Origin: Irpex lacteus
Lineage: Eukaryota; Basidiomycota; Agaricomycetes; Polyporales; Irpicaceae
Length of the DNA stretch: 64,000 nucleotides
Assembly (NCBI GenBank): GCA_001986395.2
Contig: MQVO02000022.1
Span: forward strand, 480,347-544,346
Reading direction: 5' to 3'
Part shown: positions 33,517 to 45,926 of the stretch, piece by piece
Layout of the letters: each line of letters starts with the position of its first letter
How positions within the stretch are numbered: the first letter of the stretch is position 1
The notes under the pieces: model-generated
The model's input: the letters and a program-made list of their open reading frames with translations, nothing else
Told to the model about the DNA's origin: nothing
Database searches by the model: none
Made by a program: the position numbers and the translations under genes

Positions 33517-36500
33517 TCCGAGTGACGGTCCACAAACCGAGCTGTAGTAGCGCGTAGGTTTGGAGGGGAGCGAGATGCTGGAAGGTGAGTGAGATGTCAG
33601 CGATTGAGATGACTTTCTGTAGCTTATGTACGGCTTAAGTGCAATAAATTAAGACGAGAAGCCACCAGGCTACTTATGCCCTAAGGCCCACCCAGGGAAA
33701 TCGGCTACCTTAAACCCAATATTCCTCCCCACTAGCCTAGTGACCCACTGGTAAGGAAATTGTACTGCCGGATTGAGACTTCAGCCCGATTATGCCTGGT
33801 CTTGACCCAATGAGGAGTAAAATTGCGCGGGCCGTACTTCAAACTTCATCTGTTTGCTTGATTAGGTTTCTGCTACGATGATGGAACAGTTCAGTACACA
33901 GATGAAGTAATACATGATGCTGTGCTGTCCCCCGTTCAAGAACCTACCGCAACTGTGGTCTTGGTGGATCCCGTATTACTTAGCACTTGAACTCGCCCGC
34001 TTCGATGCCGCGTCACTGACAGCCAGTGAGTCTCGGTGGAAGAATATCTAAGCCAAATAACTTCGGAGGGTAGCGTCTTGCCAATTTACCCAGTGTACCG
34101 TACAGAACTGCAAACGTCGAGAAACATGGACGCGGAGTAAGTAAGTATTCGGGAGTCTTGCCAGACCGCGTGATGGCAGCCCGACGCAAGTTGGCCCCTT
34201 CCCTTTAAGATCAACACTCCCACGCCACGAAGCTATCGGCACATCACGTGGCTGTGACACTGTTGACGGCTAAATTACGTGGTCACTTCCCGTATGTCAC
34301 GCAGTGTCACACTCACCCCTGGTTCAACAACAGTGACTTAGCATAGGAAGTGTATAGTTCTGTAGTGCAATTGTACAGCTTGACTTCGCGGAGACAGTCT
34401 CTTGCCCTACCGCGGACCATGCGTACTTTGTGCGGCATAAGTATACTAAGTAAGTACTTGACTCAGGGCCCGATCTGAAACTCTGAGTCCGAACTGGCAG
34501 ACAGCCTTCAGAAGTTCAAGTTGTGCGTCCAGTCTTAAGCGCAGACCGATCTTCAAGAAGAATGTCCATTAGAAGTGCCGTGCAAGAATGCGTTATGGCC
34601 ACGCCAAAGTTGATAGGCGCAGGTGAATAGAAGAAGCCTGAGTGAGAAATCAGCATCTACTAATCTAGGGATGCATCCCGAGCCTTGTTTTTCATAGTGG
34701 TAGATCAAGATTCTGATGAATTACATGAGGCAACCTGTAGTATCTGGAGCGGCAATGCGGTGCCCAGAGCGACAAACCAGCTCCCCGATGAGCTATCCCG
34801 AAGAATCCCAAAATCGACTTGGACTACGACTAGGAATAAGTATGAAGTTAGGGAACCGTCCCGATTTGCAAGAATGTTTTCAAAGGCGAACAGAAATCAA
34901 ACGTCAATCAAATTATCCGATGGTAGTAGTAGTGGGTAAGTACGTGTCGAAGCAGAGATCATGCAAAACACGCTCGTTTCTTGTCCGGATCTCATGTCCG
35001 AGTGTGCGGTGTAGGAAGCCTGGAGAGACACGATCAATTCACCCAGGAACATTACATAGAACCCGGATCTGCGTCATCCTCAAACGGTCTGACGTCGCCA
35101 CCCGCAGGCATTAGTGAACGAGCGTCTTCGTTCGAAGGTTCCTTGCCATCGTTCCGTCCACCAAGAGCGTTGAGGCGGGAGAAGCTCGGGAGGTATTGAG
35201 CAGTCATGATACGCCTGGACAAGTCATGTCTTGCAGAAGCTATTGTCAGCAGCATTTTCAAGCAGAAGCACCAAAGTCATAGGTTTAGTATCATGCCTAT
35301 GGAACAAGACGCACAAGACGTGCTCCTCATGAGCTTTTTCCCCGCACACACGCCGAGTGAACCCGTTTGCCTCGAACATGAGACGAGAAATTATGTCGAG
35401 CAGACTTCGTAAGTCTACAGTGGTATTGGGTGCAGAAGTGACTCATAATGCACGGCACCCGTAACGGCTCCTTTGAACAGTGAGCGGCTGGGGTGGGAGG
35501 AGGATGCTAGCAGTGGCGCGACTGTCATAGTCGTTTACCCACTGTGATTTACCGCGATGGGATTTAACTGGCAATATGTACCTTCACGTTCACCAGTGTA
35601 AGTGCTATTGGATTGACTTTAACAAAACGTTGGCGATGCCATCATGAAGGTTGTGAGCACGAACTTACCGAAACAATGTCAGTGCGCTCGCGCCCTCTCA
35701 CTGAGGTAAAACCTTCTCCACTTAACCGATGTTCAAGCCCACGCATGCAAGAGAAAGAACATCCTTGTGAGCAGATTCTTATCAGGATACGCAGAACACA
35801 TGATGAAATGCGCCGCAGCGGCATGTGTCCAACATCGAGAAGATGAGAGCTATCGTATTCGCCAGCGTCCCGTCCCGTACTTTCCCTAGCACGTTTGTCC
35901 CGTTCTACACGGACGTGAACGCGCTAGAATGTTGGCCCATGCATAGGCTCTGAGTCAAGACTGTGCTCTGCCTAGGCTTGCTACCCGCTCAAACAGACCT
36001 CCCCCAGGCTCGGGGACACACTCAGGCTCCAAGAGGCTCCGGGTGAGATACGCAAAAAGGTTGTCGGAATAAGCCGCTGTCCAGAAAGCAAAAGTCAAAA
36101 CCAATTGAAAAAGCTTGTACATGCAAGACGCACGGTGAATAAGCGGGATCACCGTGAGGGGACACGAATCGTCCAAACGGTCTTCGGTCCTGAAAGCCTG
36201 AACATCTCCCATTCATTTTCACCTCTCCGTAAGGCTGTAGCCAGTAGAAAGCCAGACTACAATCGGTGCCGTCAACCTCCGGTCGAGCGTGTCAAATTTT
36301 TCCTCGGGGTTGCTGGAGATGGGTGGATCGTCGGTATCCCGAGATAGATATGTCGGTTCATTCGGTCCTGGAGAAGTTGAGAGATAACGAGAAACCGACG
36401 CGTTGAGCGTGTACACTGCCAGCGCAAGCCATGTGCGTTCGCACAGTAATTACTACCGCTGTGTAGAATCAATATCATGCAAGTTGCGCGTGCTTTTGGA

Positions 36501-39198
36501 TGATTTGAATGATACCGAACCTGCAAAGCGTTGTTCTTTGAGCTGCTACTGCCAGTGATGAGCTTGAGCAAGTCGCGAATTGCCGATGTTACATGATGTG
36601 CTGACGCTCAATCCTTCCCTGAGGAAGCATCGAAAGGATCTAAGAACGTCCTGCGAGCACGATAATCAGAGATGAGTAAATTTTGCATTGCTACCCGTTG
36701 GCCATAACGTACTCACCTTCACCCTTCAGACGCCGCGACACTCCGAGTCATCCTTTCTACGATGCTATCGGAGCGAGCATCAATCAAGCTCTCGCAGAAA
36801 TTGTTCGAAGGATTATCAACCCAGTACTTCCCTTTGATTGCCAGCACACCGAGCTGAGACATCAACGTACTATTTACTATTCACCTTATCTCCAGCGTCA
36901 CTTGGTAGTCTAAGGGCACTCAGACGCGCAGGTAAGTTACCGTTCGCGCGGGATGATGTGTAACAACTCGCCAATGGCCAAAGTACGTGCAATGACACAG
37001 CCTTTCCAAAACACCGTCTGCGTTGAAGATAGTCTCCAACCTCGCGACACGGACCGTAAAATGCGAACGAACATTTTCACTACGCCTAGATCAGCCTCTT
37101 CCAAGCTAGATTCTGGTGGTAGTACCATACTTACCTGATCATCTGTTGAGATACACGTTCATACTGAATGCCAAACCCTTGACACTTTGAAACCCTCGAA
37201 GTCTATTTCCGCTATTCAGCAGGTATTGCTGAACAAGTGTTTGAGTGCACTCACCCAAGGCAGTCTCGCACTGAGTATTGCATCAATCATCGGACCTGTG
37301 AAGAAAGCTACCTCTCGCCTGGACCCAATCATACCATAAGCGGCTACACCTTCTCTCGAACTCTTCCACTGCGTACCCAAGGTACCTCAACAATCAGTGC
37401 TGGCTTCGGATAAAGTATAACCACACAAGAAAGAAGTTCATCGAATGTGGGTCATGGTCAATCTGTCTATGTTTATGAACCATCGTGCGCCGTATTTTGT
37501 GAAGGGTGCTTCCATAAGCTACACAAGCAACGTGTCTCATCAATAAATCGTCCGTCGGAAACTTCGGCACACTTACTGTCAGTCAGATCGCGAGGTAGGA
37601 TTCCTAGAAAAGAAGGAGAAGGAATGCTGACTGGTGACGGGTCGAGAGAAGCTAAGTGTACGATGCACTTTGTGTCACGTTTATCAGGTTACTACTACCG
37701 TGTCGAGTCAGAAATTGAAGCTACTAGACAAGTTGACACGGAGGAGACGGTGTCCCGAGGCTTACCCTTTGAATGTCCATCTTCCGTGTCCGCAACACCA
37801 CACCCCCGACATGAACGTCGCGTTGCACTCGTGTTCAAACACGCGCACATCTACACGATAACAGTGAATGCACGAAGGGGCTTCTCGGACTGACAGAGGA
37901 TATTCTCGGAGCCTCAGTCACAACATCGCACGCACACGCAGCATACACGACGCATGCTGCACAGCGTACGATGATGAAACTGCCCTTACGAAGCCTGTAG
38001 AGAATACACGCAGTAAGTAATGTGGAGATTGCGGCATATACGCAGACTTAAGTGTAAGATAAGACTTAACCGTTCTTAACCAATGCCCCTTTAGTGAGTT
38101 GCCTGTTAAGTGTCGGATTGTTGGTCAGGTGTGCCAAGGATAAGATTTAAGACACCGGATTGCCGGACTCTATAGTGTAATGGGAATGAAAGCCCCGATA
38201 ACCTTCCACCGGCATACGTACTGGGTATGTGTAATCGACGCAGTAATCCACAATTGAGGTCTACAGTAAGTTATAGACTCCGAAATGGCGTTGGGTACCT
38301 GCACGAACGTATCAGCAAATTTTGAACACCCTAGCAGTGGCTCAAAGGATATCACCTCAGGTCAATCCCCAGTATCACATACAGTCGGGATGCATCATGC
38401 AACGGAAGAGCAACGCTATCTCCTCACCCACGCACGTATACGCACACATGCACGTAGTACATAATATATACGTATACCACAAGTCACAACCCAGAATTAA
38501 GCCCAATCGGATTCCAATCTCCCTAAATACACCGGAGAGGGGTGCATTCTGTCGGTCGTCATATGCATCAATGATCGCTCGGATCGAAATGTACGTACCT
38601 CCCTGTTTCGCCTGTGATAGCGGTGCTATGTGGCGTTCCTAGACCTCCGAGAGCACGTTCTGGTCCTCGAGTCCTGAACGCATCGTGATGGGAGGAGTGA
38701 GGCGTGATAGGGATGTGGTAGATGCGAGGGTGGTTTATTGAGAAAGTTTGATAAGTGTGGTGATGGTGACTGGCCTGTGTGGCCCGTCGTTCCCGCCGAT
38801 TTGCATTACTTATGTACTGTGGAAGTAAGATACAATGTCAATGAGAATGCGAAGGCAGAGAACAGTCGTATCATGCAGCTCACTGTATGTTTTATGGAAA
38901 GCGGTCCTATCATCCGATTCGTTAACGTTTAAACCTCACAGTGTATGTTATCACAGCTTCACGAATGACGTCCTACTGCAAGCGCATGACAATTCCGTCT
39001 CCACTCGTCTGAGATCCAGACTCTAAAGTCTACTTGAAGCACCGTCCGAATCCACTTGAGTCCGCCACCGCTCGCAATAAGGAGCCCGAGCCGCATGTAG
39101 GTCAGTGTACCACGCTGATCACCAATACCCTTGCGATTCGGGATGTTTAGTAGCCGTGGGCAAGAAACGGACATGTGCTCATAGTATTGCCAATAAAC
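33517..39198. other. Gene-poor 5.7-kb stretch
   Basis: No frame here shows a known domain or a convincing multi-exon extension on either strand. No reverse-transcriptase, integrase or transposase motif and no terminal repeat was noticed. Short GTAAGTAAGT-like tracts recur (for example near 34138 and 34450). It may be relic repeat DNA or hold non-coding transcripts. Confidence 0.4.
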
Positions 39199-39627
39199 CT
39201 ATGTCTTTGACAAATTTTGCGGAGACATGCGCTGTAAGTATCAACGAATGAGCGAAGAATGCGGGGCAGGGAAGGTGCGCGTGCGAATGACATACCTCGA
39301 CACACGACTTGGTAGACTAGTCTCGCGCAATGCCGACGGCGACCACTATGTGAGAACGACGTACCATGTCAAAGTCCAACCTGAGAGAAAAGGAGGTTAG
39401 CGACGTGTGTGGTCGTCAGAGAACGTGTCTATCAAATACACGCAAGGTTATGTAGTTCATGCTCACCTTCCCTCTGAGATCCTCACCACATTGATCGGGT
39501 ACAACATGCTTCTCTCCTCGGAGATGTTCAATGACGCCTTCGTATCGACTCGAATGTCTTCTTCCTGAAATGGCACTTTGCAGCGTTCAAGCTCCGAGAA
39601 GAACTCGAGATAGCAGTGCAGTCGTAA
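39199..39627 (-). CDS. Unidentified protein, C-terminal exon chain (5' exons not found)
   Basis: Four candidate exons on the minus strand join in frame with canonical GT-AG borders: 39627-39467, 39380-39365, 39316-39296 and 39231-39199 (TAG); introns are 86, 48 and 64 nt. The largest reads YLEFFSELERCKVPFQEEDI and RVDTKASLNISEERSMLYPI, followed by LDFDM, STKSCVE and RMSPQNLSKT. Three in-frame junctions argue for a real gene, but the exons are short enough for chance and I recognise no family. The exon preceding 39627 should lie within about 39650-40000, where the strand is open in places (for example a frame reading EYLPRKAHGFPDCQLSYALA). Confidence 0.35.
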
Positions 39628-41320
39628 CTAATTGGCGTTGCGAGGTACAGAGGCCACAAAGGGAGGGCGCGTGAGATGATCAACAACATTCACAATGCCC
39701 ATCCATGCGCATGCCCTGGCGATGCATGATACCGCAGGGTCGATCGAGCATGTCGCGTCATTTGGGCCGGGCAACTCCCGGGCGCACCGCGGGACGGTAA
39801 GAGCATTGTGTGTTTTAGTGCTAGTGCGTAGGATAGTTGACAGTCGGGGAAACCGTGGGCTTTGCGGGGTAAGTATTCGGAAATGGCTCTCATGGAGAAA
39901 CGAGTAGGTACCGACCTCGAGGTGTCGAGGTCTATACGCACAGAATCGAAGGGAGCAAACTACAGTAAGCAAAGCGCAAAATTTAGGAATAAACACTCGC
40001 CTGTTTGCTTTGCAAATCTTTCTTTCATCCCAAGACCTGCAGATCGTCCAACTTCAGAGCAGACCTCCAGCTCTTCTCGGAAACCCGGTCCAACTATCCT
40101 TGAACCAACTCACCCCCGTAAGGCCCAGATCCAACCCTCCGGCAACCCAACATTCAAACGGCCCTACTTACTTACTCACCTTGGGCGGGGCGATAGCGAT
40201 GCCGCAACAACAGAGAAGGAGATGCCGAACACGATACTTGTGGCTCGTGGAGATCGGGCGAACTCGCCATCAGCACTCACTATCTCGCCAGCGCGGGTGA
40301 CCGAAGAGGGGAACTTTTGAGAGGGATCTGAGAGCTGGAAACCGCCTCAAGGTTGAACCTAGATTGGTTTTATAACGCACTTAGGACCGCTTCGAATACA
40401 TGAACTTCTAGAGTCGAGGTTTACTCTATTGTGTGTGGAGTTCACAAGTGGGTATCAGTATGTATGTGCTTGTGTACGCTTTCGATAAGAGCACGCCAAC
40501 TTACTTTGCACACATCACTGTTTGTATTTCTTACTCCACCATCGGGTCCAAAAAGATAGTTTTGTGTACCGAAAGCATTCGACGTGATAATGATTGCAGA
40601 TAGCGAGTAACGACACAGAGAGACAGAGAGTGATGAGAGTCGGGGAATAAGTATGCAGAGGAAAAGTACGAACGGAGCCATGAGTAAATCATGAACATGC
40701 GTGAGAGTGAGAGGGATATCGAAAAGAAGAAGAAATTAGAAACGAACTTGGAAGTGATGTAGATGAGGGTACCAGTAGCTAGCTAAGCGAGGCGAAGCAA
40801 GAAAGACGGCCAGGACTGAGTTCTCCAGTCAGATATGCAGGGTGAGGTACTAGAGTGATAAGGAGGAAGGGGAAGAAGTAGAGAAGCTGATGCGAGGAGT
40901 TGCCGAGAGATGCTGAGAGTGAGAGAGAGGAAGCGAGGGACCATGGGAGGATAAGGGGATATAGAATAAGAAACGTCTAGGAGATGCAGCGAGCCGGAGA
41001 GGAAGCGACATGGGAGGAGATGATGGATATGGATGAGCGGGCCTGCCAGCATGCGTGCGTAAGCCGAGAGCTTTTGTGGTGAGATTCGATGTGACGAAAC
41101 GAGAAAGGCCGGTCGGTTGGCCTTGGGCGGTGATGATAACGTACGAGGGGTAGGAAGAGCGGGATAGGGTAGAGAGGCAATAGGGTAGTGGAGGATGGGT
41201 AGATAAGGAAAGCAAACTGCAAAGTCCCAAGGAAAACGAGAGGCTTAAACGGGAAGGGTGATACGTATGAACCAGGAAAAGGAAAAGTCTATATCGGACT
41301 CGAGGCGGGACGCGGGGCGA
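39628..41320. other. Low-complexity region, purine-rich on the plus strand
   Basis: From about 40620 to 41300 the plus strand is strongly A/G-rich, so the minus strand is C/T-rich as in fungal promoters and 5' leaders. A minus-strand open frame from ATG 40681 to a GTAAGT donor at 40504 could be a first exon, but nothing confirms it. Confidence 0.4.
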
Positions 41321-41851
41321 TCATGCTGTTGCTTTTTGTTTTAGCTGTCAAAAGATAGAGGGGTGAATGGTCAGAGGGACTGATGATAACTTTCGGGGTG
41401 ATGATGGGAATGAGCTAATTACTTACTGGCTTGCGCATTGTGAGTGCGGGGGAGTCTGTTGAATAAGGTGATGGAGGAGTCTAGATCGAGCGAAGGCACA
41501 ATGTCAGTGCCAGCGGAGGATCAAGAGTTCTCGAGCAGACACACGTTAGGTACGAATGCCGGTAGCGAGTGTGATGAGCTCGCTGATTTTGAGAGTGCTT
41601 TGCGAAGCTGTGGAGGGATGATGTGCTCGTTAGCATGGCGCTCAAAAATTGACGTGTAAAATTAGATGATTTTTATGTACCTTTGCTTCGCTCTCTGCGT
41701 GTCGTTGCGCAGACATGGACGTTGGGTGTATCGCGATGCCGTCCAGACTCCTTGCCTGTGGTAGTGATGAGAGGGCGCAGGAGAGACTGGGGAGCGCGAC
41801 GAGGGTGTTGGGAGCAACTGAGCTCGTGGAAGACCGTGATGAGTTGGACAT
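41321..41851 (-). CDS. Small Ser-rich hypothetical protein, four exons
   Basis: Exons 41851-41681, 41607-41545, 41480-41427 and 41344-41321 (TGA) join in frame with good borders (GTACAT/CACAG, GTGTGT/TCTAG, GTAAGT/GACAG), giving 103 residues. The protein starts MSNSSRSSTSSVAPNTLVAL and includes SMSAQRHAESEAK, LRKALSKSASSSHSLPAF, TPPSPYSTDSPALTMRKP and ends LKQKATA. It has no signal peptide, no membrane segment and no motif I recognise; it is Ser/Thr/Pro-rich and probably disordered. Support comes from phase consistency over three introns, a TATA box and a C/T-rich leader upstream. An orphan; function unknown. Confidence 0.5.
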
Positions 41852-42027
41852 GGCGCAGGTGGTATATCGGCAGCTTGTGCGAGTAGTGATAAGTGCTATC
41901 GTTGGCTGATAATTCGTGGAGATCTCTGGGCACACTGGGGCAGCAGAGGATAGGATATGCACGTGAGACGCGACGCGGAGCGAGGGCGTTGGGAGGAGAG
42001 GGATTTGGCTGGGAGCGAGCGAGGGAC

Positions 42028-42034
42028 TATATAT
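42028..42034. promoter_or_regulatory. TATA element in a possible divergent promoter
   Basis: TATATAT, readable on both strands, about 180 bp upstream of the ATG at 41851. The plus strand is A/G-rich to its left and C/T-rich to its right (about 42100-42950), as expected for two leaders pointing away from each other. Confidence 0.35.
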
Positions 42035-45000
42035 CCTCAACGGTCTAGACACTCGTCCATCCAGATCGGAGATCCAGCGTAACATCCAGACGCCCGCCAA
42101 TCACCTCGCTGGACATCGCCGGCGCAGATATCTCGTCGAAATGTCATGGGAGTAGTCGAGCGTATATAATTCGACATATCCCTCCATCAATGTCCGCGAC
42201 ATGAGGCATTCCCGGGGCAGCCCTCTCAACCCAGGCCACCGCCTGACCCTCCCACCACATCCTGCGTTCTCACCTCCCACCGTCGCCTGATCAATCCCCC
42301 TCAGACGCGGTTCCCTAGACCACCACTCGGCCACCACCCTCAAACGGCCCAGCCACACAACCACCCACCCACCAATATCCAGATATCCTCCCACACGCCA
42401 ATTTCCGTCCTGCGTGGCTCGACGTCACTGTCGCCTGACCCTTCTCGTGTTTCCCCCGCTCAGAACGATGCGTCTCGATGCATCGAATGTATAGACGTAA
42501 ACACGCCCGTTCTTCCAATCCAATTACTTCACTGCCGCTCCCAACCCCTTGAATAAGCTTATTGCCTGCGCATAACCAGCCACTCACGCCCGTGGGACCA
42601 ACCAGCCCACTGCCTACCTTGGCGACCCGCCTGCCTTCCTAGGCTATGACATCCGTCCACTTACTATTACCAGCACTAGCACGCCATGATCTAAACCCGG
42701 GCTCTATCTCTAGAACTCTCGAGCTCTTCTCGCTCACTATCTGTCTGCATCGTTCCAGCCCTCCTTTCCGTTTGCGTTCCCCCTCCGAGCAGGGCACCAT
42801 CGTACAACTCTCGCCACCCTCCTACGTATGCAACACATTGATTCGGACGATTTATAGCACTCGTTCCTCGGGAGGTGTTCACCCTACGACCCTCCCACAT
42901 CCTCACTTGCTGATCTTCCACATCAACCAATAGCAGACGCAAAATAACCCCACGGACACCTCGTACAAGCCCGTGGTCACAGTCTAGACCTGCGACCCAA
43001 ACACACCGCTGCACAATACATTCGACTACGTAGTGCGTTCAAATGACATTGCCGGACTGCGTCTGCAGGTCAGCTGGTACATCCGCGCGTTGAACAGCCT
43101 GACGTCTCTTTTCTGGGTTTGTTTTACAGCGTGTAAGCAAGACCGCCACAGGTGCAATAGTCCGAGGAGAGCTCAAACTCCGATTCCGCTCGCCCATCAT
43201 GTTTCTGCGCAAGTCACCAGTCCAGGGACAAGACAGTACAGACTGTTTGCATGTCCATTTACAGCACACTACAGTCCTAGCTCAAGCGCACTCTTCTCGG
43301 GAACGTGGCCAACTCTATCAGTGAAACTCGCAGACATCATCTATGGTATCACAACCCCGCGTTGCAGTGGCAGATTCCAGAACTGCCTGGTACTGTGACT
43401 GACCCGCTTCCTGGATAATCGGCTTGTCATTGGCATGGCCTGACCATCTCCCAGTGGTCGAGGTCGAAGAGAAGGCGTTAGCATGTCCGCGTTTACAGTA
43501 CTTTATCTGTCACTAAGCCTTTTGGCTTGCAATTAATCGCTCTGGTGCAACATCTCGAACAAACTCCAGAATTCCAATCATACTACCCGTCCCCCAAGCT
43601 TTCCCCAGTGTCAGTTTGCCTTGTGTTCCGTATGTTTTCCCCGATAACATAACATCCAACTTCTTCATTTACCGCTCCTCTAGAACTTACCAGCCCGCCC
43701 CACTAGACTCTTCGCACTGTCCAAGTAGGTATGTCGAGTTCCTGTTCGCTCGTCGAAGGTTTAGGCACCAACTCTAATGGTATGATGCTCCACATAGCTC
43801 GACAATTGCGTGCACAACTCTAATCTACGTAGACTGTGCGGGAGCGCAGGTGTGTCGTAGAACTCTGCTTCAACTATCACGCGGGATAAGGATTTACGTA
43901 CCCGGTTTATACTGTGGAGTAACCAAGAATTGAACTCTGAAGTTGCGTTTAGATAAAGTAAGTACCCGGACGTCTATACGTACAGTATGGTGGTACTAAA
44001 GGTGGCAGTCCTTTAGCGTCGAATGTTAACCTTCCTCCCTGTCCAGTCGCCCCTTATGCGTCGTGTGGGCACTGCGCAGCCCGCCCAAGTGCGGTTAAAG
44101 ATGGGCTTCTTTCATCTCACACCTCCGCGTCGGCGGCTTGCTCCTTTCGGCCAGTGCGTTCAGCTTCCAATGATCCTGATAGCGATGTTCAACGGAGTTG
44201 CTGGATCATTCGCCTTCTGTGGTATGTGTTGTATCGCGCTCGAAGGAATAGCAGCGTCATCTCTGCATCACTCTATCACTCCGAGTGTGTGTACCCGGAG
44301 CGATGGAGATTGCTAGACACTTCTGAAAGCCGCCTTCCTCTGTAGGCCTGGGTTTCTGGGTATCCGAAAAACCAAGGCATGCGTACTAGTACTAAAGAAC
44401 AGTTCAATGAAACATCTTGCTCCGTCGAACATCTCATTCGCTGAATATTACTGACTAGTGCTCAAAACATGACTAGAATCCATATAACCAGAAATCAAGT
44501 CTTCCTACTTCCGTCTCCGCCGCCGCCAACCACGCCGCACACAGACGCCTGACATACTCTCCGTTTCATCTACTGTATGTAGTCATCGTACACCCACTTT
44601 ATCGCAATCTTACATGTGATCCGTCGCATGACGGACGCAGTACGTCACCTCTATCAGCCTCTATCCCATTCCGAAACCGCGTTCGTTGAGACACTCCTGA
44701 CAATTGACATAGCACCTAGACCATCGAATTCTAAAGGGACTGACTGTTCAATGAGTCGACAGTTTATCCCATCTATCTATCGCGCTTACGCTGCGCTGAA
44801 CGCAGGATAATCAGCATCGATAGGCTTGCCTTCGTCTTAGCCCGCACAATCCATGTGGCGGAAGACCCTTGCCTACCCCTGCGTCTTGTGCCACCCATGC
44901 CATCCATGGCATAAATACGTACACGGTGCATATGCACTGCATCCTATCCCAACATATGCACCACCCGTGTCCGTGTAGTTACTGCGCACACATGAGGGAT

Positions 45001-45866
45001 CGGTGAAGACAAACCCTTGTCGATTACGCATTGCCATTTTCGACACATAGGCACACACATCATTGAGGTACGCACATGTGCTTCTGTGATCCTCAGAAAT
45101 TGGCCTGGGTTGCGACGTTGAGTGACTAATAAGTATGCTTACCCTCACAGCGACTCGGACTTCCGTCGATCAGTTGACGACGGTACCGGTGTCGCTTCTC
45201 TTATAACCGGGTGGGTAGACAGATTATATGTGTCCCTGCAATTCCGAATGTTTTCTGACATTCCTTAATCATTGTGTCACGAAGTATTTGTTCACTACTT
45301 ACCAGTACTTACTCTTCGACACAGGCGGCCGAGTACGATTATCTCCGGGACGCAGTTGGTCGGATGACCCTGGAGCCTGCGCGAGGGACCTGGCAAGCTC
45401 GAATGATCGTGAGTCCCTTACCAATGTGCCTAGGGTCATCAAGACTCTCGAGTCCTGCGTTTCAGAACATTGAACGTTCGGGATAACATCTTCCTGTTTA
45501 TGCAGGTCAATGATAGGTCTCATGACTGTTTTTACCGAGGTATGGGTTGGAGTATATGGTCTCGACTCGGACTTGGCCACACCGTGTTCTTGTCCCGAGA
45601 GCGTAGACATTCCGCGTGTGTATTTACGTTAGTTTATAAGTCACGATGGGAGAATATTAAGAGACGTACGAATAGTGCCTATTGTGATCGTGCATACGTG
45701 GTCGATGACCTACCACACTACACGGATCATCATGGCTGCCAAGTTCTTTTTCTAGAGGCTGGACCTACTGTACCAATCTGACGTCTATCGTGAAGGGAGG
45801 ATGTGAGCAATGTGTGCTTGTATGTCCGCTCAAAGCCAGCTGCATCATCCAATCGTCACCTGCTGG
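42035..45866. other. No supported gene; C/T-rich left part
   Basis: 42100-42950 is C/T-rich on the plus strand and could be the leader of a plus-strand transcript, but I find no coding sequence after it with motifs or consistent introns. The remainder is unremarkable. Confidence 0.35.
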
Positions 45867-45926
45867 CTGTGATTGGATGGCAAGATGATCGACCAATCAC
45901 AGTCATTGCAAGGTGGCCAATCACAG
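45867..45926. repeat. Three CCAATCACAG elements in 60 bp
   Basis: CCAATCACAG occurs at 45893-45902 and 45917-45926, and as its reverse complement CTGTGATTGG at 45867-45876. These are CCAAT boxes embedded in a longer repeated word and may bind an HAP/NF-Y-type factor. No nearby gene is established. Confidence 0.55.

Noticed and set aside
34685..34939. Plus-strand frame with acidic start and basic middle (84 codons)
   Set aside because: It lacks an ATG at the proposed start, has no motif and no in-phase neighbours.
39862..40320. 152-codon plus-strand frame rich in Ser/Pro/Thr
   Set aside because: Two other frames are open over the same segment, so openness is compositional; no domain or intron evidence.
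40505..40681. Minus-strand open frame beginning MAPFVLFLCILIPRLSS with a GTAAGT donor
   Set aside because: It looks like a possible signal peptide below a C/T-rich leader, but downstream joins give only a few codons and no family resemblance. Leucine/serine content is explained by the pyrimidine-rich strand.
40850..41230. Ser/Leu/Pro-rich open frames on the minus strand
   Set aside because: They are a by-product of the A/G-rich plus strand, with no splice or motif support.
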